DNA of 64,000 bases from Massilia sp. R2A-15. Lineage in GTDB: Bacteria; Pseudomonadota; Gammaproteobacteria; Burkholderiales; Burkholderiaceae_D. Numbering within the stretch: the stretch's first letter is position 1; every line of letters begins with the position of its first letter. The stretch is taken from contig NZ_CP131935.1 of assembly GCF_030704305.1 (NCBI RefSeq), positions 3,286,001 through 3,350,000 of the forward strand. Reading direction: 5' to 3'. The position numbers and the translations under genes were made by a program. The notes under the pieces are model-generated. The model had not been told where the DNA came from, made no database searches, and saw only the letters and a program-made list of their open reading frames with translations. Shown here piece after piece: positions 27,057 to 37,012 of the stretch.

Positions 27057-27947
27057 ATGAACACAGCAAACCTCCTTCGCCTCGTCCTGCTCGCGGCGAT
27101 CTGGGGCAGTTCCTTCCTCTTCATGCGCATCAGCGCCCCGGTGCTCGGCCCCGCGGTGCTGATCGAATACCGCGTCGCCTTCGCGGCGCTGTTCCTCGCC
27201 ATCGTCGGCTTCTTCCTGAAAAAGCGTCTCGACCTGCGCGCCAACTGGAAGCACTACCTGATGCTCGGTTTCTTCAACTCCGCGCTGCCCTTCCTGTTGT
27301 TCGCATTCGCCGCGCGCACGCTGACCGCCTCGGTGCTGTCGGTGCTGAACGCGACCGCGCCGATGTGGGGCGCGCTGATCGGCGCCGTCTGGGCGAGCCA
27401 GAAGATCACCGCGCGTACCGCGCTGGGCCTCGTTCTCGGCACCCTTGGGGTCGCGCTGCTGGTCGGCTTCGATCACGCCACCTCGAAGCCAGGCGCCGCG
27501 CTGGCCGTGGTCGCCGCGCTGGGAGGCGCCTTCAGCTACAGCATCGCCAGCGCCTACGCGCGCAAGGCCCGCTCGATCGAGCCGTTCGCCAACGCGCACG
27601 GCAGCATGTGGGCAGCGACCTTGCTCGTGATTCCCGCGCTGCCGTTCTTCCCCGCGCCGGCCGAACCGACGCTTGGCATCATGGGCGCGGCGCTGGCGCT
27701 CGGCGTGATGTGCAGCGGGATCGCCTACATCATCTACTTCAAGCTGATCGAGGATGTCGGGCCGACCTCCGCGCTGACGGTCACCTTCCTCAATCCCCTG
27801 TTCGGCATCCTGTGGGGCGTGCTGTTCCTCGGCGAGACCGTGGGCTGGTACACGGCGGCGGGCGCCGCCATCGTCATCACCGGCACCGCGCTGGTGACTG
27901 GCTTCGTGCCGCGCTTCGGCGCGCGGACCGCAGTCGCGGCACGATGA
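27057..27947 (+). CDS. EamA-family (DMT) transporter, first
   Basis: The 296-residue inner-membrane protein has ten predicted helices in two EamA repeats: AAIWGSSFLFMR near residue 13 and VLNATAPMWGALIGAV near 94 in the first, ALGGAFSYSIASAYARKA near 157 and TVTFLNPLFGILWGVLFLGE near 240 in the second. Such proteins export amino acids or other metabolites; the substrate is not predictable. I use the ATG at 27057. The downstream alkA ATG overlaps its stop (ATGA), so the two are translationally coupled. Confidence 0.87.
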   Translation: MNTANLLRLVLLAAIWGSSFLFMRISAPVLGPAVLIEYRVAFAALFLAIVGFFLKKRLDLRANWKHYLMLGFFNSALPFLLFAFAARTLTASVLSVLNATAPMWGALIGAVWASQKITARTALGLVLGTLGVALLVGFDHATSKPGAALAVVAALGGAFSYSIASAYARKARSIEPFANAHGSMWAATLLVIPALPFFPAPAEPTLGIMGAALALGVMCSGIAYIIYFKLIEDVGPTSALTVTFLNPLFGILWGVLFLGETVGWYTAAGAAIVITGTALVTGFVPRFGARTAVAAR

Positions 27948-28822
27948 TGCAGGTAACGATCCTGCTCCCCGCCGGCTACCAGAGCGCCGACGTCCTCGCC
28001 TTCCACAGCCGCGATGCGGAAAGCGTGGCCGAGCAGGTCACCGAAGACCGGATCCTCAAGGGCGTGCTGCTCGATGGCGTGCCGGTGCTGTTCGACGTGG
28101 CGCTAACGCCGTTCGAAGCCCTGTGCGACGTGCATGCGGATGGCGCGCTTTCGCCGAAGGCGCAGCAGATGGTGCAGGAAGCGCTGCTCAACATCCTTGG
28201 CCTGCGCATCGATCCTGCGCCCTTCCTCGCGCTGGCGGGCGAGGACGATTTGCTGGGCGACGTGGCGCGGCGCCGGCCGCATCTGCGCGTCGTGCAGTCG
28301 GCCACGATCTTCGAAGCGCTGACCTGGGCCGTCATCGGCCAGCAGATCAACCTGACCTTCGCCATCGCGCTGCGCCGCACCTTCATCCAGCAGGCGGGCG
28401 TGCGGCACAGCAGCGGCGTGTGGTGCTATCCCGAAGCGAAGCAGGTGGCTGCGCTCGAGCTGTCCGACCTCACCTCGCGAAAATTCTCCGGCGCGAAAGC
28501 GGAAACCCTGCTGCGCCTTGCGCGATTGGTAGCCGAGGGCGAGTTGCGGCTCGACCGCGGCGATGACATCGGAAGCGCCAGCGCCGCCCTGTTGGCGGTG
28601 AAGGGCATCGGTCCCTGGACGGTGAACTACGCGCTGCTGCGCGGCTACGGCTACGCCGACTGCTCGCTGCACGGCGACGTCGCGATCCGTGCCGCCTTCC
28701 AGCACCTGCTGGGCGAAGACGCCAAGCCGGACATGCCGCGCACCGAAGCGCTGCTGGAACGCTACAAGCCCCACCGAACGATGGCTGCGGCCCATCTCTG
28801 GGCCAGCCTTCAAGATAAGTGA
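27944..28822 (+). CDS. alkA: DNA-3-methyladenine glycosylase II (AlkA-like)
   Basis: This base-excision glycosylase removes alkylated purines. The 292 residues have an AlkA N-terminal-like domain and the HhH-GPD fold with FEALTWAVIGQQI (about 120), the hairpin LAVKGIGPWTVNYALLRG (about 216-233) and the catalytic Asp in LHGDVAIRAAF (about 245). It is shorter than the full Ada-AlkA type and lacks Ada Cys motifs. The start overlaps the stop of the EamA gene. The frame is open far upstream, but that part is a shadow of eamA. Confidence 0.9.
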   Translation: MMQVTILLPAGYQSADVLAFHSRDAESVAEQVTEDRILKGVLLDGVPVLFDVALTPFEALCDVHADGALSPKAQQMVQEALLNILGLRIDPAPFLALAGEDDLLGDVARRRPHLRVVQSATIFEALTWAVIGQQINLTFAIALRRTFIQQAGVRHSSGVWCYPEAKQVAALELSDLTSRKFSGAKAETLLRLARLVAEGELRLDRGDDIGSASAALLAVKGIGPWTVNYALLRGYGYADCSLHGDVAIRAAFQHLLGEDAKPDMPRTEALLERYKPHRTMAAAHLWASLQDK

Positions 28823-28829
28823 CAGCAGC

Positions 28830-29353
28830 TTAGTTTCGCAGCGCAATCGCACAAATCACCACAACATATTGAAATGTGTAGCCGATGATTTGGTAGCGAT
28901 TGCCAGATAGAGCGTCAACGTAAAATCGATGCAAGTCCACAGCGCCCGGATAGGTTTGTTCACCCACCAGATTCAATGGTTCCCAACCATGAATACGTTC
29001 AAATTTATCCCAGGTAAGAGCGCGCTGTGCTATGTCGTCGAGACAATCCACAATTTCGACAGCCGCGTCGCTCCCCAGATCGATCAGACTGGGAACGAAA
29101 TCGAGCGTCGGATTCGAAGTCAAACTGAACCAATTTTTTTCAACGACTTCAGTTCGGCGATCAGTCGCTGAAAATCTTCGTGGGATGCTGGCCGAACCTT
29201 GCCGGCGGCCACGATCTTGAGGTGATAGTAAGGATCAAATCCCTCTGGAAGCCGCAGCGGAGGGACAGGCGCCCCCCGTAAGATGGTTGGCGGACTCTTT
29301 GGAGAGGTTTGTGTCGCGGCGGAAGGCTCCGCAGCGAGGTTTTGCTTTTTCAT
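28830..29353 (-). pseudogene. Orphan gene split by a frameshift in a 7-A run
   Basis: Two abutting minus-strand frames are visible: 29353-29120 (77 residues, MKKQNLAAEPS to LKSLKKIGSV) and 29123-28830 (97 residues beginning at a TTG that overlaps the first stop, with no ATG anywhere in it). A run of seven A in the coding strand (29134-29140) precedes the first stop. One more A would join both frames into a single protein of about 175 residues running through SLKKNWFSLTSNPTLDF. I therefore read it as one broken gene, or a homopolymer sequencing error. GC is visibly lower than its neighbours. No family is recognised; the end RYQIIGYTFQYVVVICAIA is hydrophobic. Confidence 0.6.
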
Positions 29354-29457
29354 ATCGTCGGGGACATGGGCAGCGTGTGAACGAACATTATACGTTGGTC
29401 CGCTAAGGCAGGTGCATTCACCGCGCAAGCGGTCGCGCTGCATCAATCCGAAGAATA

Positions 29458-29492
29458 CAAAAAAGCCGTCAGCTCTTTCGAACTGACGGCTT
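29458..29492 (-). terminator. Intrinsic terminator of tRNA-fMet
   Basis: On the minus strand, stem AAGCCGTCAG/CTGACGGCTT with a 10-base loop is followed by TTTTTT. It begins 12 bases after the tRNA 3' end. Confidence 0.88.
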
Positions 29493-29504
29493 CTTGCTGA
29501 ATTC

Positions 29505-29581
29505 TGGTTGCGGGGACAGGATTTGAACCTGTGACCTTCGGGTTATGAGCCCGACGAGCTGCCAGACTGCTCCACCCCGCG
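29505..29581 (-). tRNA. metY: Initiator tRNA-fMet (CAT)
   Basis: The 77-base tRNA carries an encoded CCA end. It has initiator hallmarks: an unpaired C1:A72 top of the acceptor stem (CGCGGGG versus CCCCGCA), the three G:C pairs GGG/CCC closing the anticodon stem around CTCATAA, and an A-rich D loop. The anticodon occupies 29545-29547 on the plus strand as ATG. It is a single gene with its own promoter and terminator. Confidence 0.96.
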
Positions 29582-29592
29582 TCTGTGCAATC

Positions 29593-29621
29593 ATTATAGG
29601 GGTTCGCGTGGATTTAGGCAA
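29593..29621 (-). promoter_or_regulatory. Sigma-70 promoter of tRNA-fMet
   Basis: On the minus strand TTGCCT and TATAAT are separated by 17 bases. The start point falls near 29586, 5 bases before the mature 5' end. This is one of the best core promoters in the window. Confidence 0.85.
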
Positions 29622-29752
29622 TATTAATCCACCCCGGATGTGCGATTGCAGCATCCAATCTACGGCGCTGCGGCCCTTTTACCGTCTTCCCATTGCGGCG
29701 CGCCCGCCCCAATCGGTGTAAAGTAAGCGAAATACCATTCTTCCGGCTACCT

Positions 29753-30334
29753 ATGAAATTTTGTTCCGAGTGCGCCCATCCGGTGGCACTGGCTATCCCC
29801 GAGGGCGACAACCGGCCCCGCTACGTCTGTGCCCAGTGCGACGCGATCCACTATCAAAATCCCAAGCTGGTGATCGGCTCCCTGCCGGTGTGGGAGCAGG
29901 ACGGCGAAGTGCAGGTGCTGCTGTGCAAGCGCGCGATCGAGCCGCGCTACGGTTACTGGACCTTGCCGGCCGGCTTCATGGAAAACAACGAGACGACCGC
30001 CGAGGCCGCCATCCGTGAAACCGAGGAAGAGGCCGGCGCCAACATCGAGCTGGGCCCGCTGTACACCTTGCTCAATGTCGCCCATGTTCATCAGGTGCAT
30101 CTGTTCTACTTGGCGCGCCTGCGCGACCTCGACTTCGCGCCCGGCATCGAAAGCCTCGAAGTGCAGATGTTCAGCGAGCGCGACATCCCGTGGGATGACC
30201 TCGCCTTCCCCACCATCCGCACCACGCTCGAGCTGTTCTTCGCCGATCGCAAGAAAGTGCGCGAAGGCGGCAGCTACGGCTTTCACAGCCACGACATCGT
30301 GCGCCCGATGCGCTCGTCAGGCGCGCCCGACTGA
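29753..30334 (+). CDS. NUDIX hydrolase with zinc ribbon
   Basis: The 193-residue protein has an N-terminal four-Cys zinc ribbon (CSEC at 4-7, CAQC at about 27-30) and then a NUDIX domain whose box GFMENNETTAEAAIRETEEEAG (about 75-96) keeps the RExxEE core. It probably hydrolyses a nucleotide diphosphate derivative such as ADP-ribose, NADH or FAD. I start at the ATG at 29753 (MKFCSECAHP) because it places the ribbon at the N-terminus. It precedes aat by 3 bases and probably shares its transcript. Confidence 0.88.
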   Translation: MKFCSECAHPVALAIPEGDNRPRYVCAQCDAIHYQNPKLVIGSLPVWEQDGEVQVLLCKRAIEPRYGYWTLPAGFMENNETTAEAAIRETEEEAGANIELGPLYTLLNVAHVHQVHLFYLARLRDLDFAPGIESLEVQMFSERDIPWDDLAFPTIRTTLELFFADRKKVREGGSYGFHSHDIVRPMRSSGAPD

Positions 30335-30337
30335 GCC

Positions 30338-31066
30338 ATGATCCCCTGGCTCGAATCGAATACGCCGTTTCCCGACGTCTCGAACGCGCTGACGATCGAT
30401 GCGCCCGGCTTGCTGGCCGCGGGCGCCGACCTGTCGCCGCAGCGCCTGCTGCTGGCCTACCAGCACGGCATCTTCCCGTGGTTTTCTGAAGGCCAGCCGA
30501 TCCTCTGGTGGAGCACCGATCCGCGCATGGTGCTGCGCACGGACGCCTTCCGCATCAGCGACAGCCTGCGCAAGACCTTGCGCCGCGTCGAGCGTAGCAT
30601 GGCCGAGGGCGGCCGCTGGCAAGTGCGCTTCGACAGCGCCTTCGAAGAAGTGATGCGCGCCTGCGCCGCCCCGCGCCGCGACGGCCCGGGCACCTGGATC
30701 TCGAAAGACATCATCGCCGGCTACACCGGCCTGCACGCGATGGGCCACGCGCATTCGACGGAACTGTGGCTCGATGGCGAACTGGTGGGCGGCGCCTACG
30801 GGGTCTGCATCGGCCACATGTTCTACGGCGAATCGATGTTCGCCCGCGTGACCGACGGCTCGAAGGTCGCGCTGGCCTACCTGGTCGCGTTTTTGCGCCG
30901 CAACGGGGTGACGATGATCGACTGCCAGCAGGAGACCGGGCACCTGGCCTCGCTCGGCGCGGCGCCGATTCCGCGCGCCGCCTTCCTCGAGCACGTCCGG
31001 CGCGCCATCCACGAGCCGGAAATTACCGGCTGGGTTCCGGCGCCACCGTTGGAAGCGGCGCGGTGA
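30338..31066 (+). CDS. aat: Leucyl/phenylalanyl-tRNA-protein transferase
   Basis: Aat adds Leu or Phe from tRNA to proteins starting with Arg or Lys, creating N-degrons read by ClpS-ClpAP. The 242 residues have [37 protein letters not shown] (split near 44-72), [16 protein letters not shown] and [15 protein letters not shown]. It lies between the NUDIX gene and bpt, so both bacterial N-end-rule transferases are side by side and likely cotranscribed. Confidence 0.95.
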   Translation: MIPWLESNTPFPDVSNALTIDAPGLLAAGADLSPQRLLLAYQHGIFPWFSEGQPILWWSTDPRMVLRTDAFRISDSLRKTLRRVERSMAEGGRWQVRFDSAFEEVMRACAAPRRDGPGTWISKDIIAGYTGLHAMGHAHSTELWLDGELVGGAYGVCIGHMFYGESMFARVTDGSKVALAYLVAFLRRNGVTMIDCQQETGHLASLGAAPIPRAAFLEHVRRAIHEPEITGWVPAPPLEAAR

Positions 31067-31129
31067 CAAGTCCAAACTTTCGTTAGAATAGAACCAATCG
31101 TAGCGCAACCGTCACTTCGCGAGCTCCGC

Positions 31130-31858
31130 ATGACGCACTTGAACGACCTGCCCTTCTCGACGCTGCAGTTCTACACTACGGCGCCCTACCCGTGCAGCTA
31201 TCTCGATGCGCGCCAGGCGCGCTCCCAGGTGGCCACGCCGTCCCACCTGATCAACGCCGACGTCTATTCCGAACTAGTCAAGAGCGGGTTCCGGCGCAGC
31301 GGCATCTTCACCTACCGCCCGTATTGCGATGGCTGCCACGCCTGCATCCCGGTGCGGGTGCGCGCCGCCGAATTCACGCCGAGCCGCGGCCAGCGCCGCG
31401 CCGCCAAACGCCACGCTTCTCTGGCGGCGATCGTCGCCAACCTCGGCTTCTCGGACGAGCACTACGCGCTCTACCTGCGCTACCAGAGCACGCGCCACGT
31501 CGGCGGCGGCATGGACCAGGACAGCCGCGACCAGTATGCGCAGTTCCTGCTGCAGAGCCGCGTCAACACCCGCCTGGTCGAGTTCCGCGAGCCGGACGGC
31601 ACCTTGCGCATGGTGTCGATCATCGACGTCCTCTCCGACGGCCTGTCGTCGGTGTACACCTTCTTCGATCCCGACGTGCACGGCGCATCGTTCGGCACCT
31701 ACAACGTCCTGTGGCAGATCGCCCAGGCCGACGAACTCGGCCTGCCCTACGTGTATCTGGGCTACTGGATCGAACAAAGCCAGAAGATGGCCTACAAGAT
31801 CAACTTCCGGCCGCTCGAGGCGCGCATCAACGGCGCTTGGGAGCTGCTCGACAAGTAG
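31130..31858 (+). CDS. bpt: Aspartate/glutamate leucyltransferase
   Basis: Bpt adds Leu to proteins with N-terminal Asp or Glu. It is homologous to eukaryotic arginyltransferases, hence the older label ate. The 242 residues have the Cys-rich N-terminal domain ([14 protein letters not shown] and [15 protein letters not shown]) and the C-terminal domain with [17 protein letters not shown] near 208. The gap to aat is 63 bases; pyrD follows after 34 bases. Confidence 0.94.
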   Translation: MTHLNDLPFSTLQFYTTAPYPCSYLDARQARSQVATPSHLINADVYSELVKSGFRRSGIFTYRPYCDGCHACIPVRVRAAEFTPSRGQRRAAKRHASLAAIVANLGFSDEHYALYLRYQSTRHVGGGMDQDSRDQYAQFLLQSRVNTRLVEFREPDGTLRMVSIIDVLSDGLSSVYTFFDPDVHGASFGTYNVLWQIAQADELGLPYVYLGYWIEQSQKMAYKINFRPLEARINGAWELLDK

Positions 31859-31892
31859 GTAAAATGAGCGGTCTGCACAACCCCTGCCCGCC

Positions 31893-32933
31893 ATGTCCGA
31901 TAAACTGCTGTACGCCCTCACCCGCCCCCTGCTGTTCTCGCTCGATCCCGAGGCGGCCCACAACCTGACCCTGCCGGCGCTGAACCGCGCCGCCGCGTTC
32001 GGCCTCACGCGCGCGTTCGCGAAGCCGGAAGCCGATCCACGCACCGTCATGGGCATCACCTTTCCCAACCCGGTCGGCCTGGCCGCGGGACTGGACAAGG
32101 ACGGCGCCTACATCGACGGCCTCGCAGCGCTGGGATTCGGCTCGATGGAAGTGGGCACCGTCACGCCGCGCGCGCAGGCGGGCAATCCGAAGCCGCGCAT
32201 GTTCCGCCTGCCGCAGGCGAAGGCCATCATCAACCGCATGGGATTCAACAACGGCGGCGTCGACGCTTTTGTGGCCAACGTGCAGGCGTCGAAGTTCTAT
32301 CAGAACAAGGAAGGCGTGCTGGGCCTGAACATCGGCAAGAACGCCGACACGCCGATCGAGCGCGCCGCCGAGGACTACCTGCACTGCCTGCAGAAGGTGT
32401 ATCCGTACGCGAGCTACGTCACGGTGAACATCTCGTCGCCGAACACCAAGAACCTGCGCCAGCTGCAGGGAGCGTCCGAACTCGATGCGCTGCTGTCGCA
32501 GCTGAAGGAAGCGCAATCGCGCCTGGCCGACCAGTACAAGCGCTACGTGCCGATCACGCTGAAAATCGCGCCGGACATCGACACCGAGCAGGCCCAGAAC
32601 ATCGCCGGCGCCCTGCTGCGCCACAAGATCGACGGCGTCATTGCCACCAACACCACGCTGTCGCGCACTGCGGTCGAGGGCATGGAGCATGGCGCCGAAG
32701 CGGGCGGCCTGTCCGGCGCGCCGGTATTCGAGCTGTCGAACATCGTCATCCGCAAGCTCAAGTCCGAGCTGGGAGACGAGCTGCCGATCATCGGCGTGGG
32801 CGGCATCATGAGCGGCGCCGACGCGAAGGCCAAATTCGACGCCGGCGCCTCGCTGGTGCAGCTGTACAGCGGCCTGATTTACGCCGGCCCCGCGCTGGTG
32901 CGCGACTGCGCGCGAGCGCTGAAAGGAGCATGA
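31893..32933 (+). CDS. pyrD: Dihydroorotate dehydrogenase (quinone), class 2
   Basis: This membrane-associated flavoenzyme oxidises dihydroorotate to orotate in pyrimidine synthesis and passes electrons to quinone. The 346 residues have the class 2 N-terminal helical extension (about 1-40), [22 protein letters not shown] (split near 62), the FMN and catalytic-Ser region [11 protein letters not shown] (about 178) and the phosphate-binding [20 protein letters not shown] near 303. Its stop overlaps the start of the aldo-keto reductase (ATGA). Confidence 0.96.
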   Translation: MSDKLLYALTRPLLFSLDPEAAHNLTLPALNRAAAFGLTRAFAKPEADPRTVMGITFPNPVGLAAGLDKDGAYIDGLAALGFGSMEVGTVTPRAQAGNPKPRMFRLPQAKAIINRMGFNNGGVDAFVANVQASKFYQNKEGVLGLNIGKNADTPIERAAEDYLHCLQKVYPYASYVTVNISSPNTKNLRQLQGASELDALLSQLKEAQSRLADQYKRYVPITLKIAPDIDTEQAQNIAGALLRHKIDGVIATNTTLSRTAVEGMEHGAEAGGLSGAPVFELSNIVIRKLKSELGDELPIIGVGGIMSGADAKAKFDAGASLVQLYSGLIYAGPALVRDCARALKGA

Positions 32934-33979
32934 TGAAAACTATCCTGCTGGGAACGAGCCCACTGCGCGTGTCGAACGTCTGCCTCGGCACGATGACCTT
33001 CGGCGAACAGAATACCGAAGCCGACGCCCACAGTCAGCTCGATTACGCGCTCGAGCGCGGCGTCAACTTCATCGACACCGCCGAGATGTATCCGGTGATG
33101 CCGCGCGCCGAGACGCAAGGATCGACCGAGCGCTTCATCGGCTCGTGGCTGAAGAAGACCGGCAAGCGCGGCGACGTGGTGCTGGCGACCAAGGCGGCCG
33201 GGCCGAATCCGGCGCTGCACTGGGTTCGCGGCGGTGGCCAGAACTTCGATGCGGCGAACCTGCAGGCCGCCGTCGAAACGAGCCTGCGGCGCCTGCAGAC
33301 CGACCATATCGACCTGTACCAGCTGCACTGGCCAAGCCGCAACGTGCCGATCTTTGGCGCCACCCAGTTCGATCCAAAAAATGAGCGCAGCAGCGTAGCG
33401 ATCGAAGACACGCTGGCGGCGCTGGGCAAGCTGGTCGACGCCGGCAAGATCGGTCACATCGGCGTGTCCAACGAGAGTTCGTGGGGCGTATGCGAGTTCA
33501 CGCGCCAGGCCGAAGCGAAGGGCCTGCCGCGCATCGCGACAATCCAGAACCTGTACAACCTGACGGCGCGCGGTTTCGAGACCAGCCTGCTGGACGAAAC
33601 CTGCTATCGAGAGAATGTGGGCCTGCTGGCCTACAGCCCGCTGGCGTTCGGCCAGTTGAGCGGCAAGTACATCGACAATCCCAAGGCGCACGGCAGGCTG
33701 ACGATTTTCCCGCCGACCTGGAGCCCGCGCTACCTGCGGCCGACGGTGCTGGCGGCGGTGAAGGAGTATGCGGAACTGGCGCGTGCGAACGGCATGACGC
33801 CGGCGCAGATGGCGCTGGCGTGGTGCTACTCGCGCTGGTTCGTGGCCTCGACCATCATCGGCGCGACCACGCTGGAGCAGCTGAAGGAAAACATCGACGC
33901 GGCCGACATCACATTGCCCGCGCACGTGATCGAAGCGATCGACGCAATCCACGCGCGCATCCCGAATCCGGGACAGTGA
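32930..33979 (+). CDS. Aldo/keto reductase (Tas-like)
   Basis: The 349-residue NADPH-dependent TIM-barrel oxidoreductase resembles E. coli Tas. It shows GTMTFGEQN near 22, the catalytic Asp and Tyr in FIDTAEMYP (about 46-54), Lys in VVLATKAAG, the YQLHWPSR His segment, and the C-terminal [16 protein letters not shown] coenzyme-binding region. AAGGAG precedes two adjacent ATGs at 32930 and 32933; either could serve. The start overlaps the pyrD stop. The substrate is unknown. Confidence 0.9.
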   Translation: MMKTILLGTSPLRVSNVCLGTMTFGEQNTEADAHSQLDYALERGVNFIDTAEMYPVMPRAETQGSTERFIGSWLKKTGKRGDVVLATKAAGPNPALHWVRGGGQNFDAANLQAAVETSLRRLQTDHIDLYQLHWPSRNVPIFGATQFDPKNERSSVAIEDTLAALGKLVDAGKIGHIGVSNESSWGVCEFTRQAEAKGLPRIATIQNLYNLTARGFETSLLDETCYRENVGLLAYSPLAFGQLSGKYIDNPKAHGRLTIFPPTWSPRYLRPTVLAAVKEYAELARANGMTPAQMALAWCYSRWFVASTIIGATTLEQLKENIDAADITLPAHVIEAIDAIHARIPNPGQ

Positions 33980-33986
33980 TGAAGTT

Positions 33987-34083
33987 GGGGTCTGGTCCTG
34001 CGGACCTGACCCCGTTTTGGTCGCAGCCGCGCGAGGGATCGCGAACGGTTCAAGATAGGGTCAGGTCCGCAGGACCAGACCCC
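33987..34083. repeat. Family B palindromic repeat, copy 2 (paired unit)
   Basis: Two hairpin units in inverted orientation lie at 33987-34013 and 34058-34083, each with arms of the GGGTC(A/T)GGTCC type. The spacer between them is 44 bases. The pair fills the gap between the convergent stops of the aldo-keto reductase and cysB, beginning 7 bases after one stop and ending 3 bases before the other. Confidence 0.85.
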
Positions 34084-34086
34084 TGC

Positions 34087-35025
34087 CTAGACGCTGCTGT
34101 CCACAGCCGCGTTCATGGCACGGTCGATCTCCGCCCGCGTCAATTCGGGCGCAAACTGCTCGATGAAGTGATAAGCGTAGGAGCGCAGGTAAGCGCCGCG
34201 TCGCACCGCCAAGCGCGTCACATTGGGCGCGAACAGGTGCGACGCCCCGATCGCGCGCAGCCCCTTGTCGCGCCCATGATCGAACGCCATCGACGCCACC
34301 AGCCCCACTCCCAGCCCCAGCGACACGTACTGCTTGATGACGTCCGAATCCATCGCCGTCAGCACGATGTCGGGCTTCACGCCCGCATCGACAAACGCCG
34401 CATCGATATGCCCGCGGCCGGTGAACCCGACGTCGTAGGTAATCAGCGGGAATCGCCCCAGGTCATCGAGCCGGATCGGCGAATGCGCCAGCAGCGGATG
34501 CCCTTCCGGTACGACGATCAGGTGGCTCCAGCGATAGCACGGGAACGACACCAGGTCGGGAAACTGCGACAGGCCCTCGGTCGCGATGCCGAAATCGGCC
34601 TTGCCCGACAGGATCCATTCGGCGATGTGATCCGGCGCGCTTTGCTGGAGCGCTATGCGCACCTCAGGAAAATCCGCGCGAAACGACTGCACCACCTTCG
34701 GCAGCGCGTAGCGCGCCTGCGTGTGCGTCGCCGCGATGGTCAAGGTGCCGCTCTTCTGCCCCGCATACTCGGCGCTCGCGTGCTGCAGATTCTCCGCTTC
34801 CACCAGAAGCCGGTCGACGATCTTCAGGATGCCCTTGCCGGGATCGGTCAGCCCGGTCAGGCGCTTGCCGTTGCGCTCGAAGATCACGACGCCGAGTTCA
34901 TCTTCCAGCTCACGTATCTGCCGGCTCACGCCTGGCTGCGACGTGAACAGCGCGTTCGCCACCTCGGTCAGGTTGTAGTTGCGGCGCGCCGCTTCCCGGA
35001 TCGAACGCAGCTGCTGGAAGTTCAT
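34087..35025 (-). CDS. cysB: CysB-type LysR-family regulator
   Basis: CysB-family proteins activate sulfur assimilation genes and sense O-acetylserine or N-acetylserine and sulfate. The 312 residues begin [21 protein letters not shown], with the helix-turn-helix over about 18-42 ([20 protein letters not shown]), and the effector domain with THTQARY (about 99) and [13 protein letters not shown] (about 198). It is the last gene of cysTWA-cysB and its start overlaps the cysA stop, so the regulator is made together with the transporter it probably controls. Confidence 0.92.
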   Translation of the reverse strand: MNFQQLRSIREAARRNYNLTEVANALFTSQPGVSRQIRELEDELGVVIFERNGKRLTGLTDPGKGILKIVDRLLVEAENLQHASAEYAGQKSGTLTIAATHTQARYALPKVVQSFRADFPEVRIALQQSAPDHIAEWILSGKADFGIATEGLSQFPDLVSFPCYRWSHLIVVPEGHPLLAHSPIRLDDLGRFPLITYDVGFTGRGHIDAAFVDAGVKPDIVLTAMDSDVIKQYVSLGLGVGLVASMAFDHGRDKGLRAIGASHLFAPNVTRLAVRRGAYLRSYAYHFIEQFAPELTRAEIDRAMNAAVDSSV

Positions 35026-36095
35026 ATCGCCGCCCCCTGGTCGACAAACACCTGCATGCGGCGCGGCCGCACCACCAGCGTTTCGCCGTCCTTCAGCGCC
35101 AGTTCGCGGAAGCGGTCGTTCGGAATCGTCGCCTCGATCAGCTCCGCGTTGTCGGAGCGCTCCAGGTCGAGCTGGGCCAGCGGCCCGATCGCGTGGAAGC
35201 GGCGCAGCTTGACGACGATGCCTTCGGCGCCAGGCGCATAGCGGTCGATCTCGAGGTCGTGCGGCCGCACGTAGGCAATGCCATTGCCGTTCTGTACAGC
35301 CGCATGGTCCGGCACATCGAAACTGGCGTCGCCGCTGGCCAGCACGCCTTCGTGCACGCGCCCGTGGAACAGGTTGACGTTGCCGAGGAAGCCGTACACG
35401 AACGGCGACGCCGGGTGGTTGTACACCGAGTCCGGCGTGCCGAGCTGCTCGACCCGTCCCTTGTTCATCAGGACCACTTGGTCGGCCACTTCGAGCGCCT
35501 CTTCCTGGTCGTGGGTGACGAAGATGCTGGTCACGTGCAGGTCGTCGTGCAGGCGCCGCAGCCAGCGCCGCAGCTCCTTGCGCACCTTGGCGTCGAGCGC
35601 GCCGAACGGCTCGTCGAGCAGCAGCACGCGCGGCTCGACCGCCAGCGCGCGCGCCAGCGCGATGCGCTGCCGCTGACCGCCCGACAGCTGCGGCGGATAG
35701 CGGTCGGCCAGCCAGTCCAGTTGCACCAGTTCGAGCAGCTGGCGTACCTTGTCGCGGATCGCCTGCTCGGACGGGCGATCCTTGCGCGGCCGCACGCGCA
35801 AGCCGAAAGCGACGTTCTCGAACACGGTCATGTGCTTGAAGAGCGCGTAATGCTGGAACACGAAGCCGACCTGGCGCTCGCGCACGTGGCGGGCCGACGC
35901 ATCCTGCCCGTCCAGCAGCACCTTGCCCGAATCCGGATGCTCGAGGCCGGCGATGATGCGCAGCAGCGTGGTCTTGCCGCAGCCCGATGGCCCCAGCAGC
36001 GCGGTCAGTTCGCCGGCGGGGAATTGCAGCGACACGTCGTCGAGCGCGGTGAACTGGCCGAACTGCTTGCGGATATGTTGGACTTCGATGGTCAT
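35022..36095 (-). CDS. cysA: Sulfate/thiosulfate ABC transporter ATP-binding protein
   Basis: The 357-residue ATPase has Walker [10 protein letters not shown] (about 34-42), Q-loop, [15 protein letters not shown] signature (about 133), Walker B LLLDEP (about 158) and a C-terminal TOBE-like regulatory domain. I use the ATG at 36095 ([13 protein letters not shown]); the open frame upstream is only overlap with cysW. It overlaps cysW and cysB by four bases on each side, showing tight coupling. Confidence 0.94.
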   Translation of the reverse strand: MTIEVQHIRKQFGQFTALDDVSLQFPAGELTALLGPSGCGKTTLLRIIAGLEHPDSGKVLLDGQDASARHVRERQVGFVFQHYALFKHMTVFENVAFGLRVRPRKDRPSEQAIRDKVRQLLELVQLDWLADRYPPQLSGGQRQRIALARALAVEPRVLLLDEPFGALDAKVRKELRRWLRRLHDDLHVTSIFVTHDQEEALEVADQVVLMNKGRVEQLGTPDSVYNHPASPFVYGFLGNVNLFHGRVHEGVLASGDASFDVPDHAAVQNGNGIAYVRPHDLEIDRYAPGAEGIVVKLRRFHAIGPLAQLDLERSDNAELIEATIPNDRFRELALKDGETLVVRPRRMQVFVDQGAAI

Positions 36096-37012
36096 GCTGT
36101 GTGCTCCAGAATGCGCGCGTCGGCTTCGACGGAGTGTTGTTGATGCAGCCGCCATTCGATGATGGACTTGAGCGCCAGGGTCACCAGCGCCAGCAAGGCG
36201 AGCAGCGAGGCGATTGCGAAGGCGGCCGCGAAGTTATATTCGTTGTAGAGGATCTCGACCTGCAGCGGCATGGTGTTGGTCTCGCCGCGGATGTGGCCCG
36301 ACACCACCGACACCGCGCCGAACTCGCCCATCGCGCGGGCGTTACACAGGATCACGCCGTACAGCAGGCCCCATTTGATGTTCGGCAGCGTCACGCGGCG
36401 GAAGGTGCTCCAGCCCGAGGCGCCCAGCACCAGCGCGGCCTCTTCTTCCTCGGTGCCCTGCGACTGCATCAGCGGGATCAGCTCGCGCGCGACGAACGGG
36501 AAGGTGATGAACACGGTCGCCAGCACGATGCCCGGCACCGCAAACAGGATCTTGATGTCGTGCGCCTGCAGCCACGGCCCGAACCAGCCCTGGGCGCCGA
36601 ACAGCAGCACGTAGATCAGGCCGGAGATCACCGGCGACACCGAGAACGGCAGGTCGATCAGCGTGAGCAGGATGCTCTTGCCGCGGAATTCGAACTTGGC
36701 GATGGCCCACGAGGCGGCGACGCCGAACACGAGGTTCAGCGGCACCGCCACGATGGCGGCGATCAGCGTCAGCTTGATGGCCGACACCGCATCCGGATCG
36801 GTGATCGCGGCCAGGTAGGCCTGCCAGCCCTTCTTGAAGGCCTCGGCGAACACCGCCACCAGCGGCACGAACAGGAACAGGGTCAGGAAGCCCAGCGCCA
36901 CCGTCAGCAGCGCGATGCGCACCCAGGGCGGCTCGAACACATTGGACGTGGAAGGCAGCTCGCCGCGGCGCGGCGCCGTGGCGGGAATCGGAGTATCGAG
37001 AACTGCGCTCAT
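36092..37012 (-). CDS. cysW: Sulfate ABC transporter permease CysW
   Basis: The 306-residue inner-membrane permease has six helices and the EAA loop ([22 protein letters not shown] split near 195-215). It pairs with CysT for sulfate or thiosulfate entry. The start ATG at 37012 overlaps the cysT stop. A Pro/Ala-rich cytoplasmic stretch of about 30 residues precedes the first helix. Confidence 0.93.
   Translation of the reverse strand: MSAVLDTPIPATAPRRGELPSTSNVFEPPWVRIALLTVALGFLTLFLFVPLVAVFAEAFKKGWQAYLAAITDPDAVSAIKLTLIAAIVAVPLNLVFGVAASWAIAKFEFRGKSILLTLIDLPFSVSPVISGLIYVLLFGAQGWFGPWLQAHDIKILFAVPGIVLATVFITFPFVARELIPLMQSQGTEEEEAALVLGASGWSTFRRVTLPNIKWGLLYGVILCNARAMGEFGAVSVVSGHIRGETNTMPLQVEILYNEYNFAAAFAIASLLALLALVTLALKSIIEWRLHQQHSVEADARILEHTA

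Noticed and set aside
28830..29353. A toxin-antitoxin pair from the two small overlapping frames
   Set aside because: The second frame has no ATG and a homopolymer shift joins them into one protein, which is the simpler reading. Resemblance of the tail to RelE-type ends is too weak.
28830..29581. A genomic island integrated at tRNA-fMet
   Set aside because: Only one low-GC gene is present, no integrase is seen and I find no copy of the tRNA 3' end on the far side.
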